A DNA stretch of 45,156 bases from Planctomycetota bacterium (lineage in GTDB: Bacteria; Planctomycetota; Phycisphaerae; WQYP01). Shown one piece after another: positions 1 to 9,182 of the stretch (position 1 is the first letter of the stretch; the number at the start of each line of letters is the position of its first letter). Where the stretch lies: contig JAJYZY010000002.1 of assembly GCA_021799715.1 (NCBI GenBank), forward strand, positions 1 to 45,156, given 5' to 3'. The position numbers and the translations under genes were made by a program. The notes beneath the pieces were generated by a model that was not told the DNA's origin, made no database searches, and saw only the letters and a program-made list of their open reading frames with translations.

Positions 1-37
1 GAAAAAATGGAATTGCATCAGCTACACGGTAAGACTT

Positions 38-1618
38 TCAGCGAACGCTCGCGGCAAGGCGAATGCCCATGCTGCTTTTTCTGATCGATATATCCGCGGA
101 TTTTATCATGGCCGGACGCCGCACATCATGCAATACAGCCATTTTCGTAACTTCATTTCCTGAATAGCGCGATATGCTCATCAATGCAGAGGGGAATATT
201 CCAAGCAAAATCACCAGGGCCGCGGCAATGGCGGCGGAAAATTGGATGGTACCGGGGCGGCGGACATTAAACGGCGTCCACGGATCGCGCAGGTACATGG
301 ACGTAATAATGCTTAAATAGTACGCCGCCGCGATGGCGGCATTGATCATCACGATCACCGCCAAAATGCCGTGGCCACTGGAGAAGGCGGCTTCGACAAT
401 GAACAGCTTGCCCAGAAAACCCACCGTAAACGGCATGCCGATCAGGCTTAACATGCACACAGCCATGCAGGCTGCAGCCAGTGGATGCTCCGCGGCGACG
501 CCCGCGATATCATCAAGATCTTCCGCGGCGTCCAGTTTGCCCTGCAGATAAACCAGAACGGCAAAAGCGCCCACGGTCATGATGCTGTATGCACCGAGGT
601 AGAAAAGCATGGCGCTGACGCCATTGGTGGCGCTTTGGCTTATCAGCAGCGGGCCAGCGACCAGGCCGACAAGCATGTAACCCGAATGGGAGATGGAACT
701 GTACGCCAACATGCGTTTAATATTGCGTTGCAGCAATGCCAGAACATTTCCTATCGTCATGCTCAATACGGCCATAACCATCAACAGGTCGGGAACCGCC
801 CGAGCCGCACCGTGTGAAAGCTTCCATCCGGTAAGATTGAAAATCAGGATCAGGGCGATAAATCCCGCCGCCTTGGGCGCAAAGGATAAAAACGCCGTAA
901 CCGGTGTTGCGGTGCCCTGATAAACATCGGGGGCATAGTAATGAAGGGGCACCGCCGCGATTTTATAGGCAATACCAATAACCACCGTCAGCAAACCGAT
1001 AATGACCACATAGGGCAATTGCGGACTGGCGGCAAAGGCGGCGGAAATTTTATCAAAGTCCGTGCTGCCGGAAAAGCCGTAAAGATAGCTGAATCCAAAT
1101 AGATAAATGGCAGCGGATAACGATCCGAGGAAGAAATATTTTATGCCGGCTTCCTGTGCCGCGGGATTGCCCCGCCCCGTGGCCACCATGATGTAGGTGG
1201 GAATGGAGACCAATTCCAATGCGATAAACAGCCATATCAAATTATCCACTTTGGCCATCATGCTGACCCCGGCCAGGGAGACCAGCATCATGGCAAAATA
1301 TTCTCCACGAAAATTCTGATCCGATTTCGCCGGATCCAGGGCAAAGGGCATGTCCCATGACAACAGCACCAGCAGGATGCCGACGCCCGACGCCAGAAGC
1401 GTATCATACGTGCAGAAGCTCGCCAGCGACCAGGCTGGGCCGGCATCCACCGCTCCGATACGCCAACCGGCGATAAAAGCCAGAATCAGGCTGATCAGTG
1501 AAATCCATTGGGCGCTTCGGCGCACCGCGTCGGATTTTGCCACGCCCACCAGAGTTACAATACATGCCGCGATAATCATAATGATTTCGGGACAAAGATG
1601 ATTCAGCGGGATATTCAC
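38..1618 (-). CDS. nuoN: NADH-quinone oxidoreductase subunit N
   Basis: Antiporter-like membrane subunit of respiratory complex I, taking part in proton translocation coupled to NADH:quinone electron transfer in the inner membrane. The protein is almost entirely hydrophobic, with about 14 membrane segments. It carries the family block around YKIAAVPLHYYAPDVYQG and the later RMLAYSSISHSGYM motif, both typical of NuoN. The frame opens with a TTG at 1624, but a GTG at 1618 lies 8 nt behind an AAAGAGG Shine-Dalgarno sequence, so I prefer GTG and 526 residues. It is the last gene of the nuoJ-K-L-M-N run and ends 37 bp from the window edge. Identity is very secure; only the start is uncertain. Confidence 0.95.
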   Translation of the reverse strand: MNIPLNHLCPEIIMIIAACIVTLVGVAKSDAVRRSAQWISLISLILAFIAGWRIGAVDAGPAWSLASFCTYDTLLASGVGILLVLLSWDMPFALDPAKSDQNFRGEYFAMMLVSLAGVSMMAKVDNLIWLFIALELVSIPTYIMVATGRGNPAAQEAGIKYFFLGSLSAAIYLFGFSYLYGFSGSTDFDKISAAFAASPQLPYVVIIGLLTVVIGIAYKIAAVPLHYYAPDVYQGTATPVTAFLSFAPKAAGFIALILIFNLTGWKLSHGAARAVPDLLMVMAVLSMTIGNVLALLQRNIKRMLAYSSISHSGYMLVGLVAGPLLISQSATNGVSAMLFYLGAYSIMTVGAFAVLVYLQGKLDAAEDLDDIAGVAAEHPLAAACMAVCMLSLIGMPFTVGFLGKLFIVEAAFSSGHGILAVIVMINAAIAAAYYLSIITSMYLRDPWTPFNVRRPGTIQFSAAIAAALVILLGIFPSALMSISRYSGNEVTKMAVLHDVRRPAMIKSADISIRKSSMGIRLAASVR

Positions 1619-1645
1619 GTACAATGCCTCTTTGAATTCAAAATA

Positions 1646-3385
1646 TTATTTTGCCAATCGGGCCGGCAAGCGCAAAGCAACAGCCGCATTGGAACCGCCG
1701 GTGTAAGGTGCTGCGGCCGCAAAGATTCCGGAGCCGGGTGCCAAACCGGTTAAGCGACCGTCCGAATCTGCGGGGGTCGCAAGCGCCATGTTTGATGCCG
1801 CATTCTCCTGAACGGCGGCCAAAACCTGATGGCGGATTTTCCCAATTGCCGGCTGGAGCGAATGCAGCACCGGTGATGGATACAAACCCAGGATCAACAC
1901 CGCCAGCGCCAGGGGAGAAAGCACCAGCCATTCACGCAGTGACAAATCTTTCGTCGCCGGGCGCTCATGGGTCTGTTGCGCATCATGACTTGCGTCAGAA
2001 TCCGAATTCGTTTCCACCAGCGGCCCAAAAATGACATGGGCAACCCAGTACAGCATATACAGTGCACCCAGGATCATGCCCAGCGCGGCCGGTATGGCAT
2101 ACGCCGGCCCAAGATACCCGCCATGACCGGAGCTGCTGCTGACATACGTACCGACCAGGGAGATTATTTCCGAAATAAAACCCACCAATCCCGGCAGCGC
2201 AGCGGTACCCATGAAAAAGAATACCGCAAAAAATCCCAGCACCGGGAGCCGACGGGCCAATCCAGATATTTCCAGCAAGTTACGCGTGTGATAGCGCCGA
2301 TAAATCATTCCCATGACCATCAACAGGGCCGCCGCCAAAAGGCCGGAACTGATCATCACCAGTACGCATCCGGTCAACCCCGTCATGGTCAGGGCCAGCA
2401 ACGCCAAAATGCACAACCCAAGGTGGCTGATAACACTGTAGGCGATAAGCTTTTTCATATCGCGCTGCACCCAACTGATCAGCCCGCCATAAAGAATCGA
2501 AATCACGCACAAGACCGCCAACCACGGGGTAAACCGCACCGCGGCCAGCGGCAGCATGGGAATGGCAAATCGCAACAGGCCATAAGCGCCCAGTTTCACC
2601 AGGGCAATCATGACAGATCCGGGCGTTGGTGATTCGGTAATGGCCAGGGGCATCCAGGTGTGCACCGGGAAAAGGGGAACTTTAATGGCAAAGCCAATCA
2701 ACAGTCCCAAAAACACAATTCCCTGTTGCGTCGGACTTAACGATTGGCCCGCCCTGTACAAGTCCGCCAAAGCAAATGAAAACGTCCCAAACGTCTCCTG
2801 ATGCACCAATGCCAGGTATATCAGGCTCGCCAGCAGCAGCACCGAACCGGCGAATGCGTATAGGAAAAACTTCACCGCCGCTTTACGTCGGTCGGAATGG
2901 CCCCAGATTCCCAGAATAAAGAAAGTGGGAATCAAGCTGAATTCAAAGAATAGATAAAACAACAGGACATCATGGCTGATAAAGACACCGATCATACAGG
3001 CGTAGCTGACCAGCATCCAGGCGAAAAACTCATTTTGGCGGTGCTGAATCTTACCGACCGCATCCAGAATGGCCGCCGGCGTTACCAGCAGCGTGAGCAT
3101 CAGCAACCACAGGCTGATGCCATCGACACCGAAGGAAAAATCAACATGAAATTGCGGCAACCACGGGTAGAAAAATTGCTGCTGCCATACGCCGCCCTGG
3201 GAATAATTGAACCGTGTCAGAAGGACAATGCCCATCAAGGCGGGGATCAGCGCAAAGCAGAAAGCCAAAATCCCCAAACCCTGGCCACGATTGCCGGTGG
3301 TTCCCGGCTTAATCATGAAGATCAAAGCCGCTCCGATCAGCGGAATGGCCAGCATCATCGGCAAGATTAAATGCGTTTGTGTCAT
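1646..3385 (-). CDS. nuoM: NADH-quinone oxidoreductase subunit M
   Basis: Second antiporter-like proton-pumping subunit of complex I. About 14 membrane segments are visible. Conserved polar positions include the TESPTPGSVMIALVKLGAYG block, which holds the family's glutamate and a mid-membrane lysine, and KKLIAYSVISHLG. The 579-residue protein exceeds the usual ~500. It has a short polar insert near residue 460 (SDSDASHDAQQTHE) and a C-terminal tail of roughly 50 Ala/Gly/Pro-rich residues beyond the last membrane helix. The ATG at 3385 has only a weak GGAA upstream. It lies 51 bp after nuoL and 27 bp before nuoN, so co-transcription is expected. Confidence 0.95.
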   Translation of the reverse strand: MTQTHLILPMMLAIPLIGAALIFMIKPGTTGNRGQGLGILAFCFALIPALMGIVLLTRFNYSQGGVWQQQFFYPWLPQFHVDFSFGVDGISLWLLMLTLLVTPAAILDAVGKIQHRQNEFFAWMLVSYACMIGVFISHDVLLFYLFFEFSLIPTFFILGIWGHSDRRKAAVKFFLYAFAGSVLLLASLIYLALVHQETFGTFSFALADLYRAGQSLSPTQQGIVFLGLLIGFAIKVPLFPVHTWMPLAITESPTPGSVMIALVKLGAYGLLRFAIPMLPLAAVRFTPWLAVLCVISILYGGLISWVQRDMKKLIAYSVISHLGLCILALLALTMTGLTGCVLVMISSGLLAAALLMVMGMIYRRYHTRNLLEISGLARRLPVLGFFAVFFFMGTAALPGLVGFISEIISLVGTYVSSSSGHGGYLGPAYAIPAALGMILGALYMLYWVAHVIFGPLVETNSDSDASHDAQQTHERPATKDLSLREWLVLSPLALAVLILGLYPSPVLHSLQPAIGKIRHQVLAAVQENAASNMALATPADSDGRLTGLAPGSGIFAAAAPYTGGSNAAVALRLPARLAK

Positions 3386-3436
3386 AACGTTTCAGTTCCG
3401 AGTTTTTCCTGTCCGGATGGCGAACTTCGCCCCGGA

Positions 3437-5629
3437 TCATCTAAGCAGATACAACACGCCGAGAATCACCAAGGCCAGGCCGCTGACCATGCCGATAGCA
3501 TAATAACGCAGCCGCCCGCTCTGCGTGGGCTTGAGAACCCAGCCGACAAGCTGGGGAACATATCCAAAAAAGTTTACCACGATCCCGTCAACAACGTGGT
3601 CGACTCCATATAAAGCACGGCCAAAATACCACAGCGGCATGACAATGCAGTAATGATAAATTTCGTCAATGTACCACTTGTTTTCCAGAAATGTCACCAG
3701 CGGGCGCAAGGCTGATTTAACCACCTCGGCGGCATGACGATTGATCAGATGAAAATACAAGGCGATTAATATGCCAATGACCGCCAGAATACCTCCCAGC
3801 GTCATTCCCAGTGCCGGACTTAAGCGATCCACAGCGGCCACCGGCAGGTATAAACCACCCGGCGGCGTTGGCACATAATGTATGCCCGCATTCATGGGTA
3901 CACGCGCGAGAAAACTGTGTATCCAGCCTTGACCACCATGGCCGCCAAATACCCCCAGCCAGCCTACCAGCGTGGCACCAATGGCCAAAATAACCAGCGG
4001 CCCCCACATCGTAATCGGTCCGTCAAACGACGTATTACGCGGATGATCCGGCCCACCGTGGGTATCATGAGCATCGTGGCCTGATTCTGATTCACCGTGT
4101 CCATCGTGGGCATGATGGCCGGCGTCAGCGGGCAGCGTAAAGGCACTTGGTTCATGCAGGCCGGCGGTTTGAGGCAGTATCAGATCACCCATAAATACGC
4201 GGAAGAATGCCCGGAACGTGTAGTACGCCGTAATAAGGGCAGTTAACAGGCCAATCGCCGCCAGCCATGGGCCGGCACTCCATGTGGAATTGATGGCGGC
4301 GGACAGGATTTCATCTTTACTGAAAAAGCCCGCCCATCCGGGAAATCCGGCCAGCGACAAGGCACCAACCAGCAGACAAATGGTTGTAATGGGCATCCGT
4401 TTCCGCAGGCCGGACATTTTGCGGATATCCAATTCGCCGCCCATTGCGTGCATAACTGAGCCACTGGAAAGAAACAGCAACGCTTTGAAAAACGCATGGG
4501 TAAAGACATGAAATACAGCGGCTGAACCGGCCGCCACACCCAAACCCATAAACATATATCCCAACTGCGATACGGTGGAATATGCCCAAATGCGTTTCAG
4601 GTCATATTGGCACATGGCAATGGTGGCGGCCATAAAGGCGGTAAATGTGCCGATAATCCCCACCAGATGCAACACGCGCAAATCGTGCATGAATATGGGC
4701 ATGCACCGGGCGATAAGATATACACCGGCGGTGACCATTGTGGCGGCGTGAATCAACGCGGATACCGGCGTGGGGCCTTCCATGGCATCCGGCAACCACA
4801 CGTGCAGCGGAAATTGCGCTGATTTGGCAAACGCTCCGAGCATCAACAGCAATGGAATCCAGAACATCATGGTCGAATGCGCCGCACGGAAACTCGCGCT
4901 TTGCAATGGGCCATAAAACACATCGGCAAAATTTAACGAGTGAAATGTCAAATAGATCATGAATATGGCGATGGCAAAACAGGTATCACCAATGCGATTA
5001 ACGATAAACGCTTTCGTGGCCGCATCACGGGCTGAGCGTTTGGGATAGTAATATCCCACCAGCAGATAACTGGCCAACCCCACGCCTTCCCATCCCAAAT
5101 ACACCAGCAGAAAATTATTCGCCAGTACCAGAATGGTCATCGCCGTAACAAACATGCTCAGATACGCGAAAAAGCGGAAATAGCCGTAGTCACCGTCCAT
5201 GTAACCGCTGGAGTAGATAAATATCAACAGCGATATTCCGGTCACAAAGCAGACAAACAGCACCGACAGCGGATCAAGATACACGCCGAACGGTATGCTG
5301 AATCCGCCAGCACTGAACCAGGTGGTGAATTTCATCTGCAGAAATTCCGGGTTTAAGGCACCAATTTGATTGGCCTGCGCCGTGGTAACGTGAAACAACG
5401 CGGCCTTGATTCCATTAAATTGGCCTACATCAAAAATCAGCAACAGCAGCAAGGCCAGGAAAAAGGAGCAGGCAATCCCGATAATTGCCGGAACATGGGC
5501 GCGGCCTTTAAGGACCTTACCACCAAATACGGCGATAATGACCATTGCGGCCAGCGGGAACAGGGGAATAAGGCCGGCAAATACTTCCGCCCGCTGGTCC
5601 AGTGTTAGCTGTTGGATTAATTGGAACAC
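3437..5629 (-). CDS. nuoL: NADH-quinone oxidoreductase subunit L
   Basis: Largest antiporter-like subunit of complex I, normally ending in the long lateral helix along the membrane arm. The 730-residue sequence shows the NuoL signatures GWEGVGLASYLLVGYY and the PLHVWLPDAMEGPTPVSALI block, plus KRIWAYSTVSQLGYM. An unusual loop near residues 500-527 holds eight histidines mixed with Asp, Glu and Gly, which could bind metal; this is my inference. Translation most likely starts at a GTG (5629), preceded at 6 nt by CGGAG. It follows nuoK by 76 bp, the widest gap inside this operon. Confidence 0.95.
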   Translation of the reverse strand: MFQLIQQLTLDQRAEVFAGLIPLFPLAAMVIIAVFGGKVLKGRAHVPAIIGIACSFFLALLLLLIFDVGQFNGIKAALFHVTTAQANQIGALNPEFLQMKFTTWFSAGGFSIPFGVYLDPLSVLFVCFVTGISLLIFIYSSGYMDGDYGYFRFFAYLSMFVTAMTILVLANNFLLVYLGWEGVGLASYLLVGYYYPKRSARDAATKAFIVNRIGDTCFAIAIFMIYLTFHSLNFADVFYGPLQSASFRAAHSTMMFWIPLLLMLGAFAKSAQFPLHVWLPDAMEGPTPVSALIHAATMVTAGVYLIARCMPIFMHDLRVLHLVGIIGTFTAFMAATIAMCQYDLKRIWAYSTVSQLGYMFMGLGVAAGSAAVFHVFTHAFFKALLFLSSGSVMHAMGGELDIRKMSGLRKRMPITTICLLVGALSLAGFPGWAGFFSKDEILSAAINSTWSAGPWLAAIGLLTALITAYYTFRAFFRVFMGDLILPQTAGLHEPSAFTLPADAGHHAHDGHGESESGHDAHDTHGGPDHPRNTSFDGPITMWGPLVILAIGATLVGWLGVFGGHGGQGWIHSFLARVPMNAGIHYVPTPPGGLYLPVAAVDRLSPALGMTLGGILAVIGILIALYFHLINRHAAEVVKSALRPLVTFLENKWYIDEIYHYCIVMPLWYFGRALYGVDHVVDGIVVNFFGYVPQLVGWVLKPTQSGRLRYYAIGMVSGLALVILGVLYLLR

Positions 5630-5705
5630 TTCAAACTCCGGAATATCCCTCGATTGATGGAATCGCGGTTAAACAACCGGATTCCGGGGAATATGCAAAG
5701 GCATC

Positions 5706-6041
5706 CTACCCCTGCATATCAGACCACGCATCCACATTGAGCGTCTGCCGCTGGCGGAACAACATAACCACCAGGCCCAGCGCTAACGATGCTTCCGCCG
5801 CCGCCACGGTCAACAGGAAAATAACAAACGATTGTCCGTCCGCATTATGAAAATAACGGCTGAAAGCAATGAGATTGATCGCGACGCCTTGAAACATGAT
5901 TTCCGTGGAAAGGAAAATCATGATCATATTGCGGCGCGCCATAAAACCGACCAGGCCAATGGCAAACAGCACGGCCCCCAGGGCGAGGTACCGCAATAAC
6001 ACCGGATCGGAAAAAGAACTGGCAGCATGTGTCATCATCAT
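5706..6041 (-). CDS. nuoK: NADH-quinone oxidoreductase subunit K
   Basis: Small three-helix proton-channel subunit of complex I (111 residues, close to the usual ~100). The two membrane glutamates typical of NuoK are present: one in STEIMFQGVAINL (helix 2) and one in AAAEASLALGL (helix 3). The product starts with three methionine codons, so the exact start could shift by one or two codons. Its stop-to-start distance from nuoJ is only 14 bp, which implies tight coupling with that gene. The identity follows from motif, size and position between nuoJ and nuoL. Confidence 0.94.
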   Translation of the reverse strand: MMMTHAASSFSDPVLLRYLALGAVLFAIGLVGFMARRNMIMIFLSTEIMFQGVAINLIAFSRYFHNADGQSFVIFLLTVAAAEASLALGLVVMLFRQRQTLNVDAWSDMQG

Positions 6042-6055
6042 GATCTTTCACCCGG

Positions 6056-6805
6056 TTATTCCGCCGGCATTTCTCCAAGGCCCAACATGTGTGTTTGTGG
6101 GGCATTCTTACGGGCAATCACCACTGCGCCTACCAGCGAAATGGTCATTAACACACCCGCCAGTTCAAGGGGCAGGGTATATCGCGAATACAAATTCTTA
6201 CCCAAAGCAGCCAATGATCTCCAATGCGCCGCATGCGCTGTGGACACCGATGCGCTTGCGGCGATAAAACCGTGCGGCGCGTGTGTGAAAAGCGTCTCCA
6301 GAACCGTACCAAGCAGCAAGAAACTCACCAGAACCGCAATGAGCGGATCGGCGCTGATGCGGTCATAGTCCACGGCGGTCGCCGCCACGCCGGAAGGGCT
6401 GGCCAACATAATGACGAACACGTAGGTCACTAAAATAGCCCCGGCATAAATGATTATCAGGACAACGGCAATAAATTCCGCCATTAACAGCACCAATAAC
6501 CCGGCGATCGCCAAGGTCATGATCACAAAATAAAGTGCTGAATACAGCGGCTTGGGATGACACACCACACCCACCGCTGAAGCGACGGTGATCAAAGCAA
6601 AGGCGTAGAAAAATATCCCCGGACCAGCGGCATGTTGGGCGGGAAATTCAACGCTTGCCCAGTGTGTGAGATAACTAAGACCGGTGGCCAAAGCCAGCAC
6701 GCCTATCAGTGCACCCAGCTTGACCAGCCAACCTTGTCCGCGGGGCATCATCAAATACAATGCAATTGCGCCACACGCGGTTGCAATAATCAGCGGGTAA
6801 TCCAT
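6056..6805 (-). CDS. nuoJ: NADH-quinone oxidoreductase subunit J
   Basis: Membrane subunit of complex I with five predicted helices, including the conserved segment ALYFVIMTLAIAGLLVLLMA and the following IIIYAGAILVTYVFVIML, a hallmark of NuoJ. I use the ATG at 6805, which has GGGA a few bases upstream; the longer frame to 6910 adds 35 polar residues unlike the family. The resulting 249 residues are longer than the usual ~170-190. The extra sequence is a hydrophilic stretch between the fourth and fifth helices (about residues 160-215). It is the first gene of a partial complex I operon; nuoA-I are not in this window. A candidate promoter lies about 130 bp upstream. Confidence 0.93.
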   Translation of the reverse strand: MDYPLIIATACGAIALYLMMPRGQGWLVKLGALIGVLALATGLSYLTHWASVEFPAQHAAGPGIFFYAFALITVASAVGVVCHPKPLYSALYFVIMTLAIAGLLVLLMAEFIAVVLIIIYAGAILVTYVFVIMLASPSGVAATAVDYDRISADPLIAVLVSFLLLGTVLETLFTHAPHGFIAASASVSTAHAAHWRSLAALGKNLYSRYTLPLELAGVLMTISLVGAVVIARKNAPQTHMLGLGEMPAE

Positions 6806-7157
6806 ATTTCCCAACCCGATGTAATCAACATCACCAATCCACCGCCCATGCCGCCAGTTTTGCTTCTGGTTATGCATGGCTTGCCGCGGCACGTCCCGGC
6901 GGCCCGGCACGACAACAATTGCCGCGCCGTCCGCGAAGCACAGAATTATGGCGCTGTAACCGGGAATTGCAAGTTATCCGACATCCGAAAACACAATTTT
7001 CCCCGATTTTCGATAACAAAGGCTGAAAAATAGTTCCCTAAATCCGCTTTTTGCCCGGCCTAAGTCGAATTTTGGATCAATTGAAAATCCGATTCCGGAG
7101 TACCCATCAAGACGGTTAACGCTTGAATCGGCACTTCGGTCCATTCATGGGCAAATA
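6806..7157. other. intergenic region upstream of nuoJ
   Basis: This 352 bp stretch separates the end of the DUF4340 gene from nuoJ. I see no credible gene in either direction. It carries a candidate minus-strand promoter (6945-6972) and otherwise AT-richer sequence. No convincing terminator for the ABC cassette is visible, only a 4 bp stem followed by TTTTC near 7090-7105. Confidence 0.6.
6945..6972 (-). promoter_or_regulatory. candidate sigma70-type promoter for nuoJKLMN
   Basis: On the minus strand a -35-like TTGCAA (6967-6972) is separated by 16 bp from a -10-like CATAAT (6945-6950, five of six matches to TATAAT). The predicted start near 6938 would give a leader of about 132 nt before nuoJ. 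This is a pattern match only. Confidence 0.4.
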
Positions 7158-9110
7158 TTATTTCTGGGGTTTCAACAAATTTTGAACGGCCGAAACCAGA
7201 GCCGAACGCGGTTGAAAGCTCCAAACCGGACTATTTGACGCATGGCCCGCTTCAACCAACTCCGCGCGCCATTGCGTTTGGGCAATTTTCGAAGCGTTGG
7301 CTTTTCCTTTTGCCGCAACGGCCGACTTATGGGGCATGGTCACATCCCAAAGCGTCAAGACATCATGTACCGGAACAAATTGGATTTTTGCCGGCTTCAT
7401 CCCCGCTTTTATCTGCTTGGCGGATGCGGACGATTCAATCGGCCGCAGAACCGTGACATCAACGGTTATGGGAGGAACGGCGGAAACCGACCGCGCATTG
7501 ATAAACCATTTTTTCGCCTTCATTGGCTTCCATGCCGATAACAAGCTATCAATGGATTCCACAGAGGATGTGTTGGCACTGATCCATTTTTCAGCGACGT
7601 GCTTGAGAATAACAGTTTGTCCACCCCGGCGGATGGCCACACGCTGAATCTTTACATTGGAGAGGTCTACCACCGTCGTGCTTCGCAACTGCGTAAGTTT
7701 TGGTGATAAGGGTTTGAGAGCTGCGGGGGAAACAAGGTAAACACTGGGCCATTGTGAGATTTTGACCGGGATAAGGCCTGACTTTTGCGATTTACCAATC
7801 GCAATCCGAATGGGGTGGATATGGCCGGCCAGCGTGATAGTCCAATGACAAACCGGCGCGCTCAACCCCAATGCCGCCAAATTCATTTGCCCGTCTAAAA
7901 AGCTTTTGGCCTTGACCGAACGAAGGTCGGCCAGCAACGTGGTAACGGCAGCACTGGAGGCCGCTTGGCGCGGCGCGTTTGATGCCAGAAGCATCCATTT
8001 TTGATTCTTTTTTAGAATTTTAAGCTCCGTTGGAGTGTTGGCGGTGACCCCCGTTGCGCGTGCGATGGCAATGGCAGCAGCCTTGGTTGGCACATCCGCC
8101 GCTACGAGATGATGATCGCGCCACATATTAAAAGTTGCATTTAATTGTTTAAACGACGCATATCGCACGACGCTTACGCCATGGTTATAACTGCTTTGGG
8201 CATATAAAAATTTGCCGGTTAAATCAGTTTTTATACCAAATTGAATCACCAACGGTGCCGGTGCCTTGAGCGCCTTGGCGGGAGGAAGTTTCTCTTTTGC
8301 CCCGGCAGTGACCGGTGGATGCGGTGCCTTGAAATCCACGGTGATGGTAAGCGGGCTATTCTTGAAACCGGCCCGCGCGACAGGAATACCCGAAAATCTG
8401 TGTGCCGTCAGCAATTGCAAATTGCTGATCCAACTGGTTACCGCGTTCGTAGCGGCCGGTGCCAGGAAGGGCTTGGTCAACAGCCAGTGCTTTCCATGCG
8501 GCACGACACGGATGGTTTTGTCGGCGGATTGCAGGGTAATGACGGCGATGTTGCGGGTGTGGAATGAAGTCAATGACCGATTGCGGAATTTGCGAATCGG
8601 ACGGTTCAATCGAGCCAGCCAATTGGCCTTCACGACATCAATATACGGATCATGCGAGCCAGTGAGATGTACGTACAACCGGCCGGTGGCATTAAGCGAA
8701 CCAATGGCCAAAGTCGATTTTTTACCGGTTTGATCGACAACCGTAAGAACCGCCTGGGGATTTTTCAAACCGGTATGGGCCAGACTGTGCGATCCGTGGT
8801 TGCTGATTTTATTGCGGTAACGCCATTTCAAGTCCGCCAGGGTGCCGGCGAGATCCCCGATTGAATAGTCTCGGCCGCGCGCTTTAATCGGACTGACAAT
8901 CAACCAATGCGTACCAACGTGCTTAAAAGCCAACGTCGGCCCGGAAGCGGGTTTATAAGAAAAGCTCCGCAGCGATGTCGGATGGGGTGAAAAAACGTCA
9001 TTATTCTTGTGGGGATGTTTCGACGGCTTGGGTTGCCGGCTTACATACGCCACGACCCCCACAAGCACAATGAGAATTAAAAGTACCGCTACGGTTAATC
9101 GCGAATTCAT
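7158..9110 (-). CDS. DUF4340-type protein of a Gld-like ABC cassette
   Basis: A 650-residue protein with one N-terminal membrane anchor (residues ~5-24), then a long periplasmic region of repeated beta-rich modules. The modules contain stretches such as 'THWLIVSPIKARGRDYSI' and 'KHWLLTKPFLAPA', the style of the DUF4340 family, whose biochemical role is not known to me. The ATG at 9110 has AGGA 8 nt upstream. It follows the GldG-like gene by 59 bp and is the last member of an ATPase-permease-GldG-DUF4340 set. In other bacteria such sets are linked to Gld-type machinery, but no motility role can be concluded here. The protein is probably an envelope component working with the transporter. Confidence 0.8.
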   Translation of the reverse strand: MNSRLTVAVLLILIVLVGVVAYVSRQPKPSKHPHKNNDVFSPHPTSLRSFSYKPASGPTLAFKHVGTHWLIVSPIKARGRDYSIGDLAGTLADLKWRYRNKISNHGSHSLAHTGLKNPQAVLTVVDQTGKKSTLAIGSLNATGRLYVHLTGSHDPYIDVVKANWLARLNRPIRKFRNRSLTSFHTRNIAVITLQSADKTIRVVPHGKHWLLTKPFLAPAATNAVTSWISNLQLLTAHRFSGIPVARAGFKNSPLTITVDFKAPHPPVTAGAKEKLPPAKALKAPAPLVIQFGIKTDLTGKFLYAQSSYNHGVSVVRYASFKQLNATFNMWRDHHLVAADVPTKAAAIAIARATGVTANTPTELKILKKNQKWMLLASNAPRQAASSAAVTTLLADLRSVKAKSFLDGQMNLAALGLSAPVCHWTITLAGHIHPIRIAIGKSQKSGLIPVKISQWPSVYLVSPAALKPLSPKLTQLRSTTVVDLSNVKIQRVAIRRGGQTVILKHVAEKWISANTSSVESIDSLLSAWKPMKAKKWFINARSVSAVPPITVDVTVLRPIESSASAKQIKAGMKPAKIQFVPVHDVLTLWDVTMPHKSAVAAKGKANASKIAQTQWRAELVEAGHASNSPVWSFQPRSALVSAVQNLLKPQK

Positions 9111-9155
9111 CTTACGAGTCCTTCCAGGATGTTTAAGTCGTATGTTTTTCTATTT

Positions 9156-9182
9156 CCGGCGGTTCCGCTTTATATCCGCCGG
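9156..9182 (-). repeat. inverted repeat spanning the GldG-like stop codon
   Basis: A perfect 7 bp stem (CCGGCGG / CCGCCGG) with a 13-nt loop that contains the stop codon of the GldG-like gene. No T-run follows on the minus strand, so it is not a classical terminator. It could affect mRNA stability or be chance; several such repeats are expected in this amount of sequence. Confidence 0.3.

Noticed and set aside
1967..2632. 221-codon frame on the plus strand opposite nuoM
   Set aside because: Gln/His/Arg-rich shadow of a clear membrane protein gene on the other strand.
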